A DNA stretch of 44,423 nt from an uncultured Mycobacteriales bacterium (lineage in GTDB: Bacteria > Actinomycetota > Actinomycetes > Mycobacteriales > CADCTP01), in NCBI GenBank assembly GCA_902805565.1, contig CADCTP010000083.1, positions 1 to 44,423 of the forward strand, in the 5' to 3' direction. Of the stretch, positions 41,578 through 44,423 are shown one piece after another. The notes under the pieces were generated by a model, which searched no databases, had not been told where the DNA came from, and was given only the letters and a program-made list of their open reading frames with translations. The position numbers were made by a program, and so were the translations under genes. The first letter of the stretch is position 1. The number at the start of each line of letters is the position of its first letter.

Positions 41578-43208
41578 CTGACCGCCTGGTTCGCCGCCGA
41601 GAGCACCTCCGCCACCGGCCAGGCCGCCGCCGCCGCCGCCGGCCACGCCGCGAGGTACGCCCGGCGCAGCCGGTCCTGCCCCGCCGGGTCCGGGTCCTGC
41701 CCGACCGCGATCGCGTCGAGGAACGGGTGCCCGACCGCGGCGTCGGTCCAGTCGAAGAAGACGTACCCGCCCGCCCCGTCCGCTCCGCCGGCCCCGCCCG
41801 CCACGTTGCCGCAGTGCAGGTCGCCGTGCTGGAGCGTGTCCGCGATCCCGTACCCGGCCAGCTCGGCGCACAGCGCCCGCAGCCGGGGCACCGCCGCGGC
41901 CAGGTCCGGCCCGCCGAACCGGTCCCGCACCGCCGGCCGGAACCACTCGGCCACCGCGTCGGCCAGCCAGTCCAGGCCGCGGTCCCGGCACCCCGCGGCC
42001 CTCAGTTCGGCGGCGTGCGGCTCGGAGTCCCGCTGCAGCCGCCCCCAGGCCCGCAGCGCCCGGGCCCGGGCCGCGACCGGCGCCCGCCAGCCCAGCACCG
42101 GGCCGAAGTCGGCCAGCACCAGCAGCCCCCGCTCCGGGTCCGCCGCCACCGGCCGGGGCACCCGGTCCGGGAACAGCCGGGCCAGCGCGATCGTCACCCG
42201 CGGCTCGTCGGCCAGCAGCGGCGCGGCCACGGTCGACTTGAGCCACACGTCGCCGGCCGCGGTCGGCGCCCGCAGCACACAGGACAGGTCCCACACCTTG
42301 TGCTGCTCGACCGGCCCGGTCAGCGGCACCGCCGCGGCCAGCCACGCCTCCGTCGCCGGGAACCAGTCCACCCGCCCCCACGGCTGCGGCGGCTCCACCC
42401 CCACCCGCTCCCCCGCGGCCCCGGTCTTCGGCGGCACGGGCTCGGCGGGTGGGCCGGTCCAGACCGCGCCGGCCGGCTCCGGCCCGCGCGGCACCGCGAG
42501 CAGCAGCACGTCCCGGCGCAGCTCCGCCTGGTCGAAGGTGTCCCGGAGCACCGCCAGCACGGTCAGCTCCAGCCCGTGCCGCTCCCGGAAGGCGGCCAGG
42601 AACTCCGGCAGCTCCACCCGGCCGGCCAGCTCGACCTCCGGCGGCGGCCCGGCCAGCACCAGCGGCCGGGACGGGTGCCGCAGCCGAACCCGCACGGTGC
42701 TCCGCCACCGCTGCACCGCCGGCACCTCGAGGACCGTCTCCGGTCCGTCCTCGTCGTCCTCCTGCTCGCCGACCTCGACGAAGCCGTACTGCGCCAGCAG
42801 CGCGCGGGAGGCGACGTTGTCCGGGGACACCGACGCCCGGACGGTACGGACGGCCGGCTCCCGGGCGGCCCGGTCGAGCAGCGCCTCCAGCGCGGCCCGG
42901 GCGTAGCCGCGCCGCCGGTACGCCGGGTCGACCGCGTAGCCGACCTCGACCATCCCCTCGGCGTCCGGCGCGCCGTGGAACCCGGCCCGGCCGACGGCCC
43001 GCTCGCCGTCCCAGATCACCCCGGTCACCCACGGCTCGTCGGCCGGGTGCTCGGCCAGCTGCCGGCTCCGCCGCCGCCACAGCGCCCGGTGCGCCGGCCC
43101 GGCCAGCTCGGCCGACAGCGGGACCGGGCTGTAGGTTTCCGCTGCGGCGAGGTCGCCCTCGGCGAGCGCGTCGACCGCGGCGGGCGGAAGCTGGACGATC
43201 CGGAGCAC
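41448..43208 (-). CDS. GNAT-APH fusion: acetyltransferase plus aminoglycoside phosphotransferase-like kinase
   Basis: 586 residues, three parts. Residues 1-165: GNAT domain with VGYAVDPAYRRRGYARAALEALL and NVASRALLAQYGFVEVGE. Residues about 170-260: a strand-rich linker (RVRLRHPSRPLVLAGPPPEVEL, ERHGLELTVLAVLRDTF) resembling the N-terminal domain of some actinobacterial phosphotransferases. Residues about 280-586: APH-type kinase with catalytic loop QHGDLHCGNV (His about 461), metal-binding FFDWTDAAVGHPFLD and an earlier VWLKSTV lysine. The architecture recalls AAC(6')-APH(2'') but the substrate is not evident and resistance should not be assumed. Start GTG 43208 without Shine-Dalgarno. Confidence 0.85.
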   Translation of the reverse strand: MLRIVQLPPAAVDALAEGDLAAAETYSPVPLSAELAGPAHRALWRRRSRQLAEHPADEPWVTGVIWDGERAVGRAGFHGAPDAEGMVEVGYAVDPAYRRRGYARAALEALLDRAAREPAVRTVRASVSPDNVASRALLAQYGFVEVGEQEDDEDGPETVLEVPAVQRWRSTVRVRLRHPSRPLVLAGPPPEVELAGRVELPEFLAAFRERHGLELTVLAVLRDTFDQAELRRDVLLLAVPRGPEPAGAVWTGPPAEPVPPKTGAAGERVGVEPPQPWGRVDWFPATEAWLAAAVPLTGPVEQHKVWDLSCVLRAPTAAGDVWLKSTVAAPLLADEPRVTIALARLFPDRVPRPVAADPERGLLVLADFGPVLGWRAPVAARARALRAWGRLQRDSEPHAAELRAAGCRDRGLDWLADAVAEWFRPAVRDRFGGPDLAAAVPRLRALCAELAGYGIADTLQHGDLHCGNVAGGAGGADGAGGYVFFDWTDAAVGHPFLDAIAVGQDPDPAGQDRLRRAYLAAWPAAAAAAWPVAEVLSAANQAVSYLSLGTFLGPSSTVFASYTVHWLDLVADRVAAAERGMAAWPA

Positions 43209-43263
43209 GTACCGATGCTCGCAGTGTCGTCGAACGCATTCAGGATGGGTATGGCGCCAGTCG

Positions 43264-44423
43264 ATGAACGAGGACGTGATCGGGACCGGGTCGGTGCTGT
43301 CCGGGCGGTATCGCCTTGTCGAGCCGCTGGGCACCGGCGGCATGGGCACGGTGTGGCGCGCCGTCGACGAGCTGCTCGACCGCGAGGTCGCGGTCAAGGA
43401 GGTCCTGCTCCCGCTGGGCCCGGACGACGAGACCCGGGCCACCGCGCGGCGCCGTACGTTCCGGGAGGCGCAGGCGGCCGCCCGGCTGCGGCACCCGGCC
43501 ATCGTCACCGTGTACGACGTGGTCGAGCACGACCGCCGTCCCTGGATCGTCATGGAGCTCGTGCCGTCCCGCAACCTGGCGGAGATCGTCCGGGACGACG
43601 GGCCGCTGCCGCCGGTCCGGGTGGCCGCGATCGGGCTGCGGGTGCTGGACGCGATGGTCACCGCCGAGGCCGCCGGGGTCAGCCACCGCGACATCAAGCC
43701 CGCGAACGTGCTGATCACCGATGCCGGCCGGGTGGTGCTGGCCGACTTCGGGATCGCCAAGCACGTCGGCGACGAGACCATCACCAACACCGGGCTGCTG
43801 GTCGGCTCCCCCGACTTCCTCGCCCCGGAGCGGGCCCGCGGCCTGGACTCCGGGCTGGCGGCCGACCTGTGGTCCCTCGGCGCGACCATGTACGACGCGG
43901 TCGAGGGCCGCCGGCCGTTCGCCCGCAACGGACCGCTGCCCACGCTGGCCGCGGTCGTGATGGACGAGCCGCCGCCCCCGCTGCGCGCCGGCCCGCTCCG
44001 CCCGGTCATCGACGGCCTGCTGGTCAAGAACCCGGCCCACCGGCTGGACGCCGACGCGACCCGCGCGATGCTGCAGCGGGTGATCCGCGGCCGGTCCGCC
44101 GGCGGGACCGTCCCCGTCCCGCTGCCCTGGACCACCTCGCGGCTGCCGGTGGTCGACGACGACGGCACCGAGCTCGAGGGACCGCTGCCCGGCGGCGAGC
44201 CCGACCACACCCTGGCCACACCGGTCCCACCCGGCCCGGACGCACCCGGCCCGGACGGCTCCCGGACCGGGGACCAGCGGGACACACCGGCCGAGGAGGC
44301 CCGCCCGCCGGGCCGCAGGTTCCGGGACCGCTGGTCCCGGGCCGGCCGGCCCGGGTCCGCAGGCGCGGACGACCGGGCCGGGACCACCGGGTCCGGCACC
44401 GCGGCCGGAGCCGGCAACGCGGG
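43264..44423 (+). CDS. Serine/threonine protein kinase (partial, runs off the window)
   Basis: Open from ATG 43264 to the last base, at least 386 residues; absent from the ORF track because no stop is reached. Hanks-type kinase domain, residues about 10-280: GTGGMGTVWRAVD (Gly loop), AVKEV (catalytic Lys), SHRDIKPANVL, LADFGIAKH and FLAPERARG. The juxtamembrane region is Pro/Gly/Asp-rich and low-complexity (TPVPPGPDAPGPDGS), so a membrane helix and extracellular sensor may follow past the window edge. No Shine-Dalgarno is obvious. It is divergent from the GNAT-APH gene across 55 bp. PknA/B-like actinobacterial kinases phosphorylate many cytoplasmic and cell-wall targets; this one's role is unknown. 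Confidence 0.92.
   Translation, partial: MNEDVIGTGSVLSGRYRLVEPLGTGGMGTVWRAVDELLDREVAVKEVLLPLGPDDETRATARRRTFREAQAAARLRHPAIVTVYDVVEHDRRPWIVMELVPSRNLAEIVRDDGPLPPVRVAAIGLRVLDAMVTAEAAGVSHRDIKPANVLITDAGRVVLADFGIAKHVGDETITNTGLLVGSPDFLAPERARGLDSGLAADLWSLGATMYDAVEGRRPFARNGPLPTLAAVVMDEPPPPLRAGPLRPVIDGLLVKNPAHRLDADATRAMLQRVIRGRSAGGTVPVPLPWTTSRLPVVDDDGTELEGPLPGGEPDHTLATPVPPGPDAPGPDGSRTGDQRDTPAEEARPPGRRFRDRWSRAGRPGSAGADDRAGTTGSGTAAGAGNA

Noticed and set aside
41448-43208. Aminoglycoside resistance AAC(6')-APH(2'') gene
   Set aside because: Only the architecture is similar; the sequence has the GC content of its neighbours, no mobile context and an extra linker domain.

Overview
The window is a very GC-rich (roughly three-quarters G+C by eye) actinomycete chromosome segment. 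Evidence for the lineage is frequent GTG starts, leaderless genes with a TANNNT -10 box, DevR/DevS-type hypoxia regulation, an ANTAR protein, several SpoIIE-type phosphatases, ECF42 sigma factors and a HelR rifamycin-response ATPase. It looks like a free-living soil- or plant-associated organism (secreted GH3 glycosidase with a cellulose-binding module), but I cannot name the genus. I see no tRNA, rRNA, CRISPR, transposase or integrase; this is ordinary chromosome with many small regulatory modules.

Layout. 1-2.4 kb: an EamA exporter and a MocR-type regulator, divergent, with overlapping start codons. 2.4-5.0 kb: a palindromic promoter element resembling the rifamycin-associated element (RAE), then a gutted glycosyltransferase and helR. 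5.0-8.4 kb: alpha/beta hydrolase and a secreted GH3-CBM2 glycosidase. 8.6-13.0 kb: a DevR/DevS-like two-component system enclosing doxX and an acg-type nitroreductase, both preceded by copies of one DevR-box-like sequence. 13.0-14.2 kb: an enoyl-CoA hydratase family protein and a small zinc-ribbon protein. 14.2-20.2 kb: a signalling cluster (two RsbW-like ATPases, GAF-ANTAR, a SpoIIE-type protein with one altered metal site, and a divergent PAS-GAF-GAF-SpoIIE phosphatase). 20.3-23.1 kb: FAD-linked oxidase, PGPGW membrane protein, GNAT.

23.1-29.8 kb: two complete ECF42 sigma/DGPF-protein modules, separated by an amidohydrolase, then PPK2 and a VOC protein. Three upstream regions share TGTCGA-N17/18-CG(A/T), the promoter expected for ECF42, so this region looks like a compact regulon. 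29.8-36.0 kb: serine hydrolase, AlkB-like dioxygenase, PemK-like protein with an in-frame amber codon, YjbR-like protein, SRPBCC protein, dienelactone hydrolase, lipoprotein and nucleotidyltransferase. 36.1-44.4 kb: SDR, GNAT-VOC fusion, another SpoIIE phosphatase, serine/threonine dehydratase, DUF2243 and CtaG-like membrane proteins, a GNAT-APH fusion coupled to a tiny membrane protein, and a Ser/Thr kinase cut by the window end.

The best leads are regulatory: the RAE-helR operon with a dead resistance gene, the 32-bp DevR-box-like duplication, the three ECF42 promoters, and the SpoIIE/ATPase/ANTAR cluster, which has no STAS protein nearby. All functional calls come from reading the translations; no database search was run.
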